Shown here: positions 9,475 to 21,036 of the stretch, piece after piece
Layout of the letters: each line of letters begins with the position of its first letter
Numbering within the stretch: the stretch's first letter is position 1
Assembly (NCBI GenBank): GCA_039654915.1
Contig: CM077595.1
Span: 84,609,501 to 84,673,500, forward strand
Direction: 5' to 3'
DNA length: 64,000 nt
DNA from: Aquilaria yunnanensis
Lineage: Eukaryota; Streptophyta; Magnoliopsida; Malvales; Thymelaeaceae
Notes under the pieces: generated by a model
What the model was told of the DNA's origin: nothing
The model's database searches: none
Seen by the model: the letters and a program-made list of their open reading frames with translations, nothing else
Translations under genes and position numbers: made by a program

Positions 9475-9800
9475 CTCTCTTGAAGTGAGATGACTCAAGT
9501 GACCTTGCTTGCTCGTGCTTGTTCTCAGTTCTTTTTGGTTTTGAATTTTCCCTTGTTGGCTTTTTGGTGGAAGGGATGAACTTTTTCCTTTTCGGAGTTT
9601 TTGTTACAGAGAACCGAGATCATAGCCTTCTTGAAATGAGATGATTCAAGTGGCCTTACTTGCTTGTGTTTGCTCTCAGTCTCGCTTTTTTTGGTTTTGA
9701 ATTTTCCCTTGTTGGCTTTTTGATGGAAGGGATGAACTTTTTCCTTTTTTTTTTTGGAGTTTGTGTTGCAGAGAACTGAGAACCTTTGCTTGTGTTGAGC
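9475..9800. repeat. About 140-bp direct duplication
   Basis: Two adjacent copies share GAGATGA-TCAAGTG, TTGGTTTTGAATTTTCCCTT and GGAAGGGATGAACTTTTTCC. The minus-strand frame 9806-9525 is an artefact of the duplication. The flanking 9211-9474 stretch holds T-rich runs and no gene. Confidence 0.7.
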
Positions 9801-10019
9801 ATTCATGAGAATTGAGAGACCATTAAAGCCATTTAATATGAGAGCTAACTTCTTTGGATTTGGAAGCTAACCCCGGACTTCTTGCAAGGATGTTGATAAC
9901 CACTGTGAATTCCTTTTGAGGGTTGAGGTGCAACGTTTGAAATCCTTCTTACTAGATTTGGCAGCACTTTCAAGATCACTACTATCAAATTTTCCTTAAC
10001 TTTTTATTTTCACCCACGA

Positions 10020-10340
10020 GTAGTATCATTTAGAAAGCAAAGTATGATGGCAATAATGGATAGTATAATGGAAAGGAGTGAGAGATGGATGTAAAAATGG
10101 AATTTTTGGTAAGAAGTGGTGGAATGTGTAGGTGTAATAATTGAATTTTTGGTAAAAATTGGTAGAATGTGTAGATGTAATAATGGAATTAAAAAGTGGT
10201 AGAATGCACACGCAACATCTTTTTGTTAGAGAACAAAAAGAATTACCGGTTGTCGAAAAAGTAAAGTGTGATAGCAATAATGGATAGTATAATGGCAAAG
10301 AGTGTAAAAATGGAAAGTAGTAGAATGCACGCATCACATC
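10020..10340. repeat. Degenerate repeats with GCAATAATGGATAGTATAATGG
   Basis: Phrases such as GGCAATAATGGATAGTATAATGG and GGTAGAATG-A-GCA recur two to four times. The neighbouring 10380-10440 segment matches the plus-strand element around 61840-61910. That match marks where the deletion of pro/pol joins foreign internal DNA. Confidence 0.55.
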
Positions 10341-10589
10341 TTTTTGTTGTACCAGAAAAAGAATAGCAGGTGTCCATTTAACAAAGACTACACCCTAGAT
10401 TCTGGACTAAATCTAGGAGATTTTTACTATTAAATTACTTTTGCAAGCTTTCAAAGATACAAGTTTATTCAAAGGATTCCTTGTCATTCAAAAGTGTGTG
10501 CGGACTATTAGGTCAGATCTGACTTGGAGTCCTTCCAAAATCAATGTAATTCCAGCTCGAAATCTTCACTTTCATTTACCAATCACATC

Positions 10590-11834
10590 ATGGCCTAGGA
10601 ATTTAAACTCGACCAACTATTGGACCTTGAGTTTTAGTGCCACACAATTTTCAATTAAATGCCCGATTGAACATTTTGTATTTGGCGTTTGGGTCATTCC
10701 AACTTGGAAGAGGAGGCTACTTGATCTTTGTTACCGTTGGTATGGGTGGTAGCAGGTTTGTAACTTGTGAAAATTGAATCGACTTGAGTAGCCTTTCTTC
10801 CCATGAGTGGTATGTGGCACTGATGAGGGAGCCTTGAAGATTACAGTCTCAATAGGATATCCTTTCACTTGTAACTTGAGTGGTATTGGATCATAGGACT
10901 TGGAGATGATGTTTTGGATAGCTCCGGTTCTTTCATTGAAACATCCTTCAATTGAAGAATCGACCAGCTTTTCTGTTTTGATTCCAAATTCGATCTTTTC
11001 TCCAGATAAGACCACATTTGAAAAGCTACTTGAAGTGTTCCCAACTAGTTTTTCATGAAATGGTCTATTTAATGCCTGGGTAAACAGGGTGATCAATTTT
11101 CTTTCTATCATAGATGGTTAAACTTGTGCGGCTAAGTGTCTCCACCTTTATGCGTATTCCTTAAAGGTCTCTTGTTCCTTCTTCTCTATATTCTGGAGAA
11201 TTTGGTGATCTAGGGGTAAGTCTATAACATGCTCACAGTTACTGATTGAGAGCTTAAACGAGGTCATTCCAGGGTTTGATGTTTCTCAGACCTTGACTTA
11301 GATACCATTGTAGTGCTGATTTTATAAGATTTTTTTTTGAAAAAGTGCTGCCAACACTTTCTCGTCTCTTGTGAGTGGTTGTATTTTCCTTAGAAACAGC
11401 GTAATATAATTGATGGGATAACTTGTTCCATCATATTTCACAAAGTCAGGTATCTTAAAGTATGAGGGAATCACAACATCTGGTATCAAGCAAAGATTGT
11501 TCATCAAAAGAGATAAAGTGCCTCTTTCAATGGTCCGCAGTCTCTTTTCTATGATCTTGAGTTTTTTTAGTATTCTCTTCTTCTTTAAGCAGGAGCTTCT
11601 TTTCTTCAAAAATTGGACTGTGCCTTAGATGAATGATATCAGATAGACCTGAGTCATGAAAGAGCTTCTCTTGAACTGAGACCTGTTCTGAGTGAATTGG
11701 GGAGGATAAGTTAGATCTTGTGGGTCATTGACGGGGACTTGGGTCGCTAACTCCATTAACTGTTTCATTTGCTCAGCCATACTTTCTATATTGGACTTCA
11801 TATCTATGAGACGTCCTTTGGTTTGTTCTGCCAT
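10590..11834 (-). pseudogene. Broken Ty3-gypsy gag
   Basis: The first frame (11834) starts MAEQ-x2-GRL-x-M, collinear with the gag start of the plus-strand element at 58546. It shifts frame after about 55 residues. The capsid part resumes at 11609-11322 (PDVVIPS-FK-PDFVKYDGTS) and 11111-10731 (SFSNVVLSGEKIE). The C-x2-H-type knuckle region is recognisable but interrupted near 10600-10700. At least two frameshifts and several stops are present, so no full Gag can be made. ORF1, which precedes gag in the relative, is absent: the leader runs straight into the pre-gag spacer. Confidence 0.85.
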
Positions 11835-11884
11835 TAATCTTATTTGGAGCCGAGCTGGATATCGGTGTTGATGGCCAATTTTAC

Positions 11885-12150
11885 CGTTTCTAAAGTGAGA
11901 TTCATTTTATTAAACTTTATATGCAATTGATTGATGTGATGGATGTATGTAATACAAAATGAGATTATGTTTTTATCAGACTTTGTATGCATGTATTTAA
12001 TGTAATGGATGCGTGCAATACAAAATGAGATTATGTTTTATCAAACTTTGTATGCACGTGATTGATGTAATGGATGCATGCAATACAAAATGAGATTATG
12101 TTTTTATCAGACTTTGTATGCACATGATTGATGTAATGGATGCATGCAAT
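11885..12150. repeat. About 64-bp tandem repeat, 4 copies
   Basis: Units contain ACTTTGTATGCA, GATTGATGTAATGGATGCATG and AATACAAAATGAGATTATG. They lie just upstream of gag in element sense and share a GCATGCATCCAT-ACATCAATCA phrase with the plus-strand element near 58432-58455. Confidence 0.8.
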
Positions 12151-12477
12151 AAGTGAGTTTGATTATCATCTATCGTAGAACTTCGAGATTTTTAGTTGTC
12201 ATTTAGAAAGATCAAAAGTTATTACAGTTTGGTGCGTGGTTTTGATGCATGACAAAAAATTGTACAAAACAGAAGTATAACAAAAGAATAACAAGGTTAA
12301 CAACGAGTTAGATATCAATTAATAACACATGAACTATTACGAAAAGAAGTCTGAGCCATAAATATAAAACACAAAGAAACCCAAGGATAAGGTAACAAAA
12401 ATGGCATAACAATAACATGCTTATAGTGTTGGTAAATGGTAGAAATTCTATGGTCAGTTCTATGGTTAAGTGGGGAA

Positions 12478-12790
12478 TTCTATATGCATAAGGTGGCTTA
12501 TCAAAAAGGCCAGGGATAGTTCCCGAATCCCGTCACTAAATTATAGTGACAGCCCGATTCCTTACCCTCTAGGGTTAATGTAAGGAATGGATTAATTCGA
12601 GTCGTAGCTTTTCGTGGGCCCATGCAGAGACTAACCGTCTCAGAAGGCAATACACTACTTTGCTACTTTGAAACCGGTGAAGGCTTGGAGACCGTGGCCT
12701 CACAAGGACAGCAACACCAATTCCGCTTAGAAAGAATCGTGTTTGATTTAAGGAAGCTCGGGTATAGAGCTTCATTTTGTGAATGCATTA
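12478..12790 (-). other. Conserved retrotransposon leader with short ORF and hairpins (candidate packaging/dimer signal)
   Basis: Its minus strand is almost identical to 56160-56465 of the plus-strand element, although surrounding sequence differs. It contains a 66-codon ORF starting MKLYTRASLNQ (12775-12575). Downstream are nested inverted repeats: CTGTCACT/AGTGACGG around a short loop, flanked by GAATC/GATTC, plus a CCTTAC/GTAAGG stem. The position after the PBS fits a packaging or dimerisation signal. The ORF may be an upstream ORF. Function is inferred. The following 12151-12477 is spacer with no gene. Confidence 0.6.
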
Positions 12791-12889
12791 TGCATGTTTA
12801 GAATAAGTAAATATAACATATAAATTCACATAAAAATAAACAAAACAGAACAAAATAAATCAACTTTTAGGCTTGACTCACTAACCAGG

Positions 12890-12907
12890 TCTCCAGTGGA
12901 GTCGCCA
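12890..12907 (-). other. Primer-binding site
   Basis: Minus-strand TGGCGACTCCACTGGAGA starts three bases after the LTR end, so it can pair with a tRNA ending in CCA. The plus-strand element has the same site with one substitution. Ogre elements are reported to use tRNA-Arg; the exact tRNA was not verified here. Confidence 0.75.
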
Positions 12908-13177
12908 AGCTGTGGCAACGTCGGGTTTTCTGGAGTCGCCACCAATCAGTTTACTTAGGTCGATTGGTCACCTAAAATATGGTCTGCGAGAGTTCGGGGG
13001 TTCGGGAGTACGGTTACGTTGAAACAACTTTGTTAAAACGCCCAAAAATTGGCACCTTAGTTGATTTTAATTTTGTTTTACTTTGCTTTTAAAAAAAATT
13101 TCAGTTAATTTAGATATTTTAACTGAATTAGTCGAAAATGTGGATTTTTGGTAATTAAGTTGGATAAAATTTGATAC

Positions 13178-13398
13178 TTCCGAACCATGGACTCTGCCGA
13201 GTCATTTGGACACGGAAGATTTTTGATTCCGAACCATGGACTCTGCCGAGTCATTTGGACACGGAATTTGGTGAAATTTTAAACAATTTTATCCATATTG
13301 TAAAAATATGGATTTTTATCTTTTTATTTAATTTATTTATTTTAAAAAAATTGATATTTTCCAAACCGTAGATCCTGCCGGATCATCCGGATATGGAA
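13178..13398. repeat. Three ~40-nt double-stem hairpin repeats (inner-LTR cluster)
   Basis: Copies are at 13178-13217, 13227-13266 and 13359-13398. The first two have outer stem TTCCG/CGGAA and inner stem GACTC-tgcc-GAGTC. The third has outer TTCCA/TGGAA and inner GATCC-tgcc-GGATC. The paired arms change together, which supports a conserved fold. Confidence 0.8.
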
Positions 13399-13763
13399 AT
13401 TGATTTACTTAATCGTAATTATTTAATTCCTGAAATTAATTTTTTAAAAGGTAATGATTTTTAATACTAACTAAAAATTTGTCTTTATATTTTTACTTCT
13501 TTTTTTTTTTCTTTCTTTTCTTTTCTTTTTTTTTTTTTTTTATCTTTTATCTTATTTTTCTTATCTTCTTTTTTTTATTTCTTTTTTTTTATTTCTTTTT
13601 TTTATCTTTCTTTTATTTCTTTTTTTTATCTTTCTTTTATTTTTATCTGATTTTTTTCTTAATTTATAAAAGAATTCAAAAGCAATTAATTTTTTATTTA
13701 ATAAGAAGTTAATTTAAAGGAATCAAAGAGTTTAAAAAAAAATAAAATAATAAAAAAAATCTT

Positions 13764-13866
13764 TGATCATGGTACGGGGCGTTGTTACTCAGCCAGACCC
13801 TCTTCACCAGGTGAAGCAGCTCAAAAGCGGGCACGAGACAGTTTCCAGCCAATATACCATGAACTA
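13764..13866. other. 103-bp LTR block identical in both Tat/Ogre-like elements
   Basis: Its reverse complement is identical base for base to 54982-55084, while the AT-rich DNA on both sides is diverged. It has a 7-1-7 palindrome, CTTCACCAGGTGAAG, at 13802-13816. The 8-bp inverted ends (TCATGGTA/TACCATGA) could close a large stem. Confidence 0.85.
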
Positions 13867-13979
13867 AAAAAAAAATTTTTGACTTAACAACATGGTTCAG
13901 ATTTATTTTACATATATATTTTTTTATGGCTAATTTCTTTAAATGAAATGAGTTTAACCATAAAATAAAGAAAAATTAA

Positions 13980-14530
13980 ATAACAATAAATAAAGTTAGT
14001 AAAGTTAGTTGTTAGTATAACAAATATTAAATGGTTAGTGACAACAATAATAATAAAAGTTAGCGGTCAGTACAGTTAATTGTTAGTATAGCAAAAATTA
14101 AATGGTTAGTGATAATAATAATAATGAAAGTTAGTGGTTAGCACAGTTAATTGTTAGTATAGCAAAAATTAAATGGTTAGTGATAACAATAATAATGAAA
14201 ATTAGTGGTTAGCACAATTAATTGTTAGTATAACAAAAATAAAAGTTAGTGATAACAATAATAATAAAAGTTAGTGGTTAGCACAATTAATTGTTAGTAT
14301 AACAAAAATAAAAGTTAGTGATAACAATAATACTAAAAGTTAGTGGTTAGCACAATTAATTGTTAGTATAACAAAAATTAAATGTTAGTGATAACAATAA
14401 TAATACAAGTTAGTGGTTAGTGAAGTTAGTTGTTAGTATAATGAAAATAAATGGTTAGTGACTTGAATAGAATAATAATAACAATAATAATAATAAACAT
14501 ACAAAGATTATTGCTAACTCTGCAGAAATA
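13980..14530. repeat. About 65-bp AT-rich tandem repeat in LTR, about 8 copies
   Basis: Units contain GTTAGTGGTTAGCACA, ATTAATTGTTAGTATA and AATGGTTAGTGATAACAATAAT. The plus-strand LTR has a different tandem array in the corresponding part (53480-53990), so this LTR region evolves quickly. Confidence 0.85.
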
Positions 14531-14769
14531 ATAAAAAAAGGTTAGTGACTTGTATAAAAAAAAAAAAAAAAAAAAATTGGAGGATTAAAGAAGGATTATA
14601 CCGTGAATTTGAATCGACTTTTAATCGAGCTGAGGATTCGCGAACTGATTTTTTTTTCTTGATTCGACGTCGAACGATGGCGAACGATTTATTTGCGACT
14701 GATGGTGGTTTTGTTGAATGTCGCGGCGATTATTATTTTTTTATTAGAAGTTTAGGATATAATTTGTTC

Positions 14770-14939
14770 TTCCAAACCGTGGATCCTGCCGGATCATTCG
14801 GATATGGAATTTAATATCCAAGCCATGGATTCTAACCGAATCATTTGGACATGGATATGATCCGTCTTAGGATCTCGTTATTTAATTTTAATTAATATCC
14901 AAGCCATGGATTCTAACCGAATCATTTGGACATGGATAT
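14770..14939. repeat. Three hairpin repeats (mid-LTR cluster)
   Basis: Copies are at 14770-14809 (TTCCA/TGGAA outer, GATCC-tgcc-GGATC inner), 14814-14858 and 14895-14939. The last two have ATATCCA/TGGATAT outer and GATTC-taacc-GAATC inner stems. They share the CC/GG middle pairs and the order of segments with the inner-LTR cluster. Confidence 0.8.
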
Positions 14940-16576
14940 ATGTTACATCTTAGGACGGATTTCTAATAAATTGATACACATTTAATGTATTACAAGAATT
15001 ACAATTAAACTATTCTAAAATCCAATAAATATACATGAATATACATATCAAATCAAAGTCGCATGTTGTTCTCTTAATGATCAAAATTAATGTAAGATAA
15101 AATCAACTAATAATAGAAGAAACAAAGAAAAATAAAAACAAACAAAAAGTTTGCTGTCAGTGATGAATCTGTAAGGAAAATAAAATTAATAACTTAAATG
15201 GATAAAATAAAAAGAATTAAGGGCTAAGTAATAATTTTACCCAAAAGTTTTAAAATTTTGACTTGGTCAAATCGTTTTTTTCGTTTCTATTTCTTGTTTC
15301 AGCAACAGGGAGGCGTGAGCAGGAGCGGCAGGGCGGTGGAGGAGACGACGGCTGGGAGACGTGGCAGAGGAGGAAGCGCAGCAGGAGGAGGCGACGGCGG
15401 GGCGTCCGGCGACGAGGGGAGTGCGACGCGAGGGAAGAACAGCAGCGCGACGGCTGGGGGCGGTGTTGGAGGAGAGACCGACGGCGGCGAAAGCTAGAAG
15501 CGTCGGTGGCGGCCAAGGAAATGAAAAGGGAGAACAGCGTGGCACGACGCATCGAAGGCGCGACGTCAAGCGGGAATCGGAGTTGCTGGCGGAAGGCGGG
15601 CGCGAGGGCAGAGGAGTGAGATGGTGACGGCGTCGTTGGGATGCGACGAGGAACAGCTGGGCGATTGTGATGGAGTTTGGGCAGCAGCGTTACGGTGGCG
15701 GCGGCGTCGGTGGTCTCGGACGGGTGAAGGGTTCGCGACAGGCGAGCGCGGCGGCATGGGAGCGCGCAGGGAACCGGAGACAACGGCAAGCAAAGGGAGG
15801 ACGTCGATGGCTGGCGGAGGGAGCTGGCGGATGGCGGGAAGAACGACGCGGTGGCTGGGGGGACGACGCGGTGACTGGGTGCGCTGAGGAAGAGCGACGG
15901 ACAGGGGCGGAGCGCGGGCAGCCACCGGCGCGAGCGAGGCGAGACGCGACGGTGTGGGAGCAGGCTGGAGAAGAAGCGAAGTCTCTGTGCGAGAGAAGAG
16001 AGAAGAAAAAAAAAAAAAAAAATCTGTTGCGAGAGGGAGAGAGAGAAATGAGAGAAAACTGAGATGGAGAGGGAGAGAAGAGAGCCCCCGGAGAGAGAAG
16101 ATGAAGAAGAAGAACGTCAAGGAGAGAAGATCAGAGAGTGATCCTGAAGGAGAGAAGATAAGATTAGAGATAAAAGGGGGGGAGCCTCTGTCGGCCACCC
16201 TCCCCATTTTTTATTATTATTTTTGTTTTTTTCTTCTTTTTCTTTTTAATTAATTAATTAATTAATAATTTTTAATTTTAATTAATTTAGATTTAATTTA
16301 TTATTATTTTTTTTATTTTTTTTTTCTTTTTCTTCCCATTTTTTTTTTTAACATACAAACTAAAAAGAACGCCCCTAAAATAATATTGCCATTATTACTA
16401 TCATTATTTTTTTAATTAAGTAATCAATTAATTAAGTAATTCAATAATAATAATTTTTTTTTAATAAGTTTTAATTTTTAAAATAATTAATTAATTTTTT
16501 TTATTTTTAAGCCGGACGAAATTGGGTGTCAACACACAAGAACTTTGGAAATGCGCTAACCTGTTAATGACGCCCA

Positions 16577-16940
16577 TCACGGAGTCCCGACTATCTCCTC
16601 ATCCTCTGAGTCCGAGTTATCAGGATAATGTGGAACTGGTTGTGTCGGCAGGCACGGAAGATTTAGCGAACGACAAATAATCTCCAACTGAGCCCGGTTT
16701 GCCTCCAATGCGGCTCTCTGTCTCCTCTTAATTCTCTCAAGCTTCCTCTCGTACTCCGCATCCCTTCGCGCATTCTCCTCCGCCATCATCTTCTGTACTT
16801 GCTCGTTGAATTGCGGTGTCTGTGTGATGTCGATAGGCGGGATGGGACCTGGCTGTCGACGTCTCGGTAGCACACTGCTCAGATCCTAATCCAAATACAC
16901 GGCCTCTCCTTTTACCGCCAGATGCGGTACTAATGATTCT
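16577..16940 (-). pseudogene. CACTA transposase C-terminal fragment
   Basis: A minus-strand frame of about 98 codons contains ITQTPQFNEQVQKMMAEENA, YERKLERIKRRQRA and an acidic tail DNSDSEDEE. It is collinear with 30628-30825 (TQTPEF-QQVQR, YERKLERLKRRQR, acidic tail). Upstream, in another frame, GKRRGRVFGLGSEQ resembles the conserved end of plant En/Spm transposases. The frame change means a missing intron or a frameshift. The core of the transposase is absent. Confidence 0.65.
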
Positions 16941-17559
16941 GATGATTAAGGTTTGGGATTTATTCTGATGATTCTTACTTCCTTGTATATGATATCATGT
17001 CTTTAATAAGCCCAATTTTTGAAATTATGTTTATAGAGAAAATTTCATGAACTTATATATATTTATGATTGTACCAAATATATAATTATATTCATGTGTG
17101 TGTGTGTGTGTGTGTGTGTGTATTTATATATTTATATGTACGGGGAATGCTGGTTATATAGCAAGGATAATTCAATTAAAAAAATTAAATGATGGACGAT
17201 GAATAAGAAATTATTCATGACACTTTTGTTAAGGTATTAAAGTAAATGGTTGAACTATAATTTTGTTAAGGATGCAGGATTGAGTGTAAATTAAGTTTAG
17301 GTATTGAAAAACTATGTCTAAAATCACATATGTATACAATATAATAATTATGAACCAGCCTAGTGCCATTTCAGCGAGACATTCTACAATTTCATTTCTT
17401 TTTTTTTTCACACATTCTTTGTTTGTTTTTGTTATTTTCCCTATTTTTTGGCACATAATAAATCTTTTTATTTATCCATTTAAAATACATTAATAAAAAA
17501 ATAGACAAATAAATCAACAACACAAAATGTACAAATGAACAATAAAAATTATTTACTAT

Positions 17560-19070
17560 TTTAAATTATACTAAATAATTTCACACATAAATATACTACC
17601 TAAAACAAATCACTTAAAACTAATAATTTCATAATTTCTAATTAATCCCGAAGATAAACAAAAAATTGTAAGAAAAATGCACATAAATTTGCAATTGTAA
17701 TGGGTAGCCTAAAAACTAAATCTCCAACCAAATACAACACAAACTAATGCTCCATATCCAGAGTTGCTTTTCCTTCTAATTAAAGATTTAAAAAGTCAGA
17801 AATGGATGCTCTATATAATTCATTTTAATTTAAGTGAACTAACTTATTTTTATAGAGAATATTTTTTTAGCTAATTTATTTTTATTTTTATAGTTTTTAT
17901 CTGAAATTAATTTTATTTGAAAGTTAATATTATATATATACAATAATATATTTAAAAGACCATTTTTTATGATATTGTTAAATATTTAGAAATTTTTCTT
18001 TTTTAATTCCTGAAATTTAGAAAAGTTCATACAAATTTAGTAAGATTATAAAAATTATATCTTCAATATATTATTTCAACTATATCATATGGAATTTTAA
18101 TTAAAATTAATTTTGAGTAAAAAAATATAAAAATAAAAATACATCATTTTGAAAGTTAATTAATTTAAATTAAAACGAATTGGATGTAAGTACATAAACC
18201 TCCTTCTAATTTTATGGCGAAATAGGTTGAACACCCTAACCTAACTGGCGTTGGGTTTGATAATATTCTCTTCCTTTCCTTTCTTAGTCTGCCTCTGCCC
18301 TGTAGGAATTGCCAAACCCAAACATTTTTACGAGGGCCTGAAAAGAACAAGAGAGTTATTCATAGGTTGCTATTCTTTTATGCATTTTTTGCAAACAATC
18401 TAGGGGAAAGTTGCAAAAACCACATTATGTTTAACCTAATCTACACATTACTCCTCTATTTTAGAAACCTACACTTTGCCCTTGGAGTGGACACATCATT
18501 CCAGTTGATTTTCATGCAAGTGGGCCAAATGTCATGATTACACAATAAGATCTCTAAATTTTGTAAATCACCAACAATATTTATTTCACACCACATCCAA
18601 TCCATTTTCTCTAAATATATAAGATATTTCTAATAAATTTTATTTTTCTAAATAATTTATATCTTTGTAAGTTTACTAATAATTTCTATATCTATAATGG
18701 ATTTTAATATTTATAAACCAATAGTTAATGCTTGTGATTAATATTAATATTAACTTGTTTAACATTTTATTAATTTTTCAATTAGTTCAAAAAGAGAAGT
18801 ATCATTTTTTTAAATATATTTTAGCTAATCTCATTTTATTTTAAAAATTATTTTTCACCATATGAAAAAAATATAAATATTCTACAATATTTTGTCATTG
18901 CAAAATGTAAATATACTACCTAAACAAATCACTTAAAACTAATAATTTCATAATGTCTAATTAATCCCAAAAATAAACAAAAAATTGTAAAAAAATGCAC
19001 ATAAAAAAACAATTGTAATGGGTAACCTAAAAACTAAATCTCCAACCAAATGCAACACAAAATAACAAAT
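17560..19070. repeat. Direct repeat of about 170 bp flanking a 1.1-kb segment inside the CACTA
   Basis: 17570-17760 and about 18900-19065 share AATATACTACCTAAA, CACTTAAAACTAATAATTTC and AAAACTAAATCTCCAACCAA with few differences. Between them lies about 1.1 kb of AT-rich DNA with no gene. The arrangement suggests a duplication-associated insertion. A (TG)n microsatellite lies nearby at about 17096-17121. Confidence 0.65.
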
Positions 19071-19499
19071 ATTGCACATATTTCAAACCACATTAACACT
19101 ATATAATCCGAAAATGCGTATTTATTGGGGAAAAAAATCAAAAAAATGAAATAAACGCGGTTACCTCAAATCAAAATGTTATCTTCCTTCAAACACCTCC
19201 AAATCACTTCAATCCTACAATAAAAACCAACATCTTCAACCCATTATCAACCAAGAAGCTCAAATAGGGAGAAATAGCTCCAAAAAAATCAAAAATTTCT
19301 CGGGAAAAAATTAAGCTAACCTTCAGATCGTGGTAAACGACAGCAGATCCACAAAAAAGGGACCTCGAAGAAGCTGTTTCGGGTCCCAATCGACCGGCCA
19401 CGTGAATGTGTGTGTAGTGCGAAGGTTGCGTTGCAGGAAGAGAGAGAATGGATTCTGTTGCGACGAAGAAGGCGAGCTGCGCTCGGGGGGGGGGGGGCA

Positions 19500-19845
19500 A
19501 TTTAAAAATGAATTTTCCAACGGCCGTAGCCGTTGGAAACCCTATGCCAAAACGCACCGTATCATTTAATCAGTTTCCAACGGCCAAAGCCGTTGATAAA
19601 TGTACAAGGCATTTTTTTTTCCAATGGCTTAAGCCGTTGGAAAGATTACACATGCATTGCTCCAATTATTATATATATTTACCAACGCGTGACACTTGGA
19701 ACCTAATTCCAACGGTCACAACCGTTGGAATCTACTAACGGCTTAGCCGTTGGTAACGGAAAAAAAAAAGCACCAATGCGTGCACGTTGGAAAAATTTTA
19801 CCAACGGATCTATACGTTGGTAATAAAACAGTTGGAAACGATGGG
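19500..19845. repeat. CACTA subterminal palindromes
   Basis: Repeated units pair TCCAACGG with CCGTTGGA across short loops, for example TTTCCAACGGCCGTAGCCG. They are expected transposase-binding sites. The same motif family fills both ends of the element at 27981-31440. Confidence 0.8.
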
Positions 19846-19858
19846 TTTTTTAGTAGTG

Positions 19859-20996
19859 TTTCATGTTTTTGCAATTCAGTTGCTTCACATTAGTATTTAA
19901 CTATAGAAGTGAACGTCGGACAAATGTTTTGACATTATTAATAGCTTAGGTTGTATGATGCAACATTTTATAGTTTAAGGACAATTGGTGTTACTGTCTG
20001 CTGACCCTTTAAACTCAAACTATACTAATTATATAATGTATCAATTACTCCTTCCGTCTCATATTTTTTTGTCAAATTTTATTTTATGGCTTAAGTTTGA
20101 ATTAAATTTATATATATTATCATTGATAGCAATTTTTAAAAGAAAATTATTTAGAAACTATAATTTTTTTTATATTTTTGTATGTAAAAATTTTATATGT
20201 ATGTACCAAAATGCTAAAGAAAGAAAATCATAAGCTAGTTACAAATATATTTATTTTCTTGTATTCAGAATTTCTACATTACTAAAGTCAAGAGTTTTTT
20301 AAGGAGTGATGAAAAAGGAAGCGGTGCATTGAACAGTAGGGCAAAGCCCTTGCCCGCTAGGTTGAGAACTTGAGACACTTACACACAGTTTGGCGTTGCC
20401 GCCGGTACTACTAAAATATTCAAAACTGATCGGTAGTCAATTTAGCCTTTATTATTATTATTATTTTTCAACTACCTGCACTTCCACAGCTAGGGTAAAT
20501 TTGGCCCCCAAGCCCCAGCCTGTCAGCATTCTCCTGAAAGTCAGGTCTGCAACTTGTTTGTTCTGTTTATTTCGGTTTTGTTTCCATCTTTATTTTTGCT
20601 TTTGGTAATAATCGTAAGAAAAATATTTTTGTTTGTAACTCGCCCAAATTATTTATTATTTATTACTTAAATATACAACAAATGTGTTGAATACTGTTAC
20701 CGTTAAGTATAACGCATCTCAAATTTTTAAGGTATATCACGTTACATGCCGTTACCGTTTTTGTAAAAAAATAAATGTTATAATATTATTTTAAGATGAC
20801 ATAAATTCAATAATTTTTTTTATATATTTTGTATGTATTCTAATTTTTCTCATCATAATTTGTCAAATATAAATAAAATATATATGATATAAGATATTTT
20901 TTTAATACAAAAAATATAAAAAATGTTATATATAGAGCAAAATAAATAATACTAAAAAAGAAACTAATTTATTGATATAAGGGAAAAAATAATACT

Positions 20997-21036
<40 letters not shown>

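Larger units (their letters stand above)
1..16534 (-). mobile_element. Non-autonomous Tat/Ogre-like LTR retrotransposon carrying LOG and three virus-like ORFs
   Basis: Read on the minus strand, a 3.6-kb LTR starts with TGTTGACACCC at 16534 and ends at 12911. A PBS follows three bases later, then a leader and gag remnants. At about 10400 the sequence matches the pro/intron junction of the plus-strand element at 61840-61910, and everything equivalent to pol is missing. The space is filled with repeat-rich DNA, three related 182-aa ORFs, a LOG ORF and minisatellites, followed by a purine tract and a second LTR that runs off the window at base 1. The 791 bp of 3' LTR match 15748-16534 with only three homopolymer-length differences seen, so insertion is recent. 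The element must be mobilised in trans. It interrupts a CACTA transposon; its target duplication cannot be checked because the other end is outside. Confidence 0.88.
12911..16534 (-). repeat. 5' LTR (3.6 kb)
   Basis: The LTR is bounded by TG at 16534 and CA at 12911 on the minus strand. In plus coordinates it has an AT-rich part with simple repeats (13480-13760, T-rich), a tandem repeat (13980-14530), a GC-rich part (15300-15990) and an A/T-rich outer end. The GC-rich part gives long overlapping Arg/Ala-rich frames on both strands that are composition artefacts. Its ends, PBS and several blocks are shared with the LTR at 52210-56033, but the two are diverged subfamilies. Confidence 0.9.
16535..19858 (-). 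mobile_element. CACTA (En/Spm-like) transposon, part left of the LTR insertion missing from window
   Basis: The element ends at 19858 with plus-strand TTTTTTAGTAGTG, the complement of a CACTACTAAAAAA terminus. Inside are many TCCAACGGCT...AGCCGTTGGA subterminal palindromes (19500-19845), a G-run and leader-like sequence (19204-19490), and a transposase C-terminal fragment (16577-16940). The same parts occur in the same order in the complete element at 27981-31440, in opposite orientation. The retrotransposon was inserted next to the transposase fragment, so the other CACTA end must lie beyond base 1. Confidence 0.8.

Noticed and set aside
13479..13712. Phe/Tyr-rich ORF
   Set aside because: Translation of a T-rich low-complexity LTR tract.
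15250..16207. Several overlapping Arg/Ala/Ser-rich ORFs on both strands
   Set aside because: GC-rich LTR segment with purine/pyrimidine bias keeps many frames open; no domain is seen.
20046..20310. Intact Stowaway MITE
   Set aside because: Only the left end resembles a Stowaway terminus; the right end and TA duplication are unclear, so it is mentioned only as a possible fragment.
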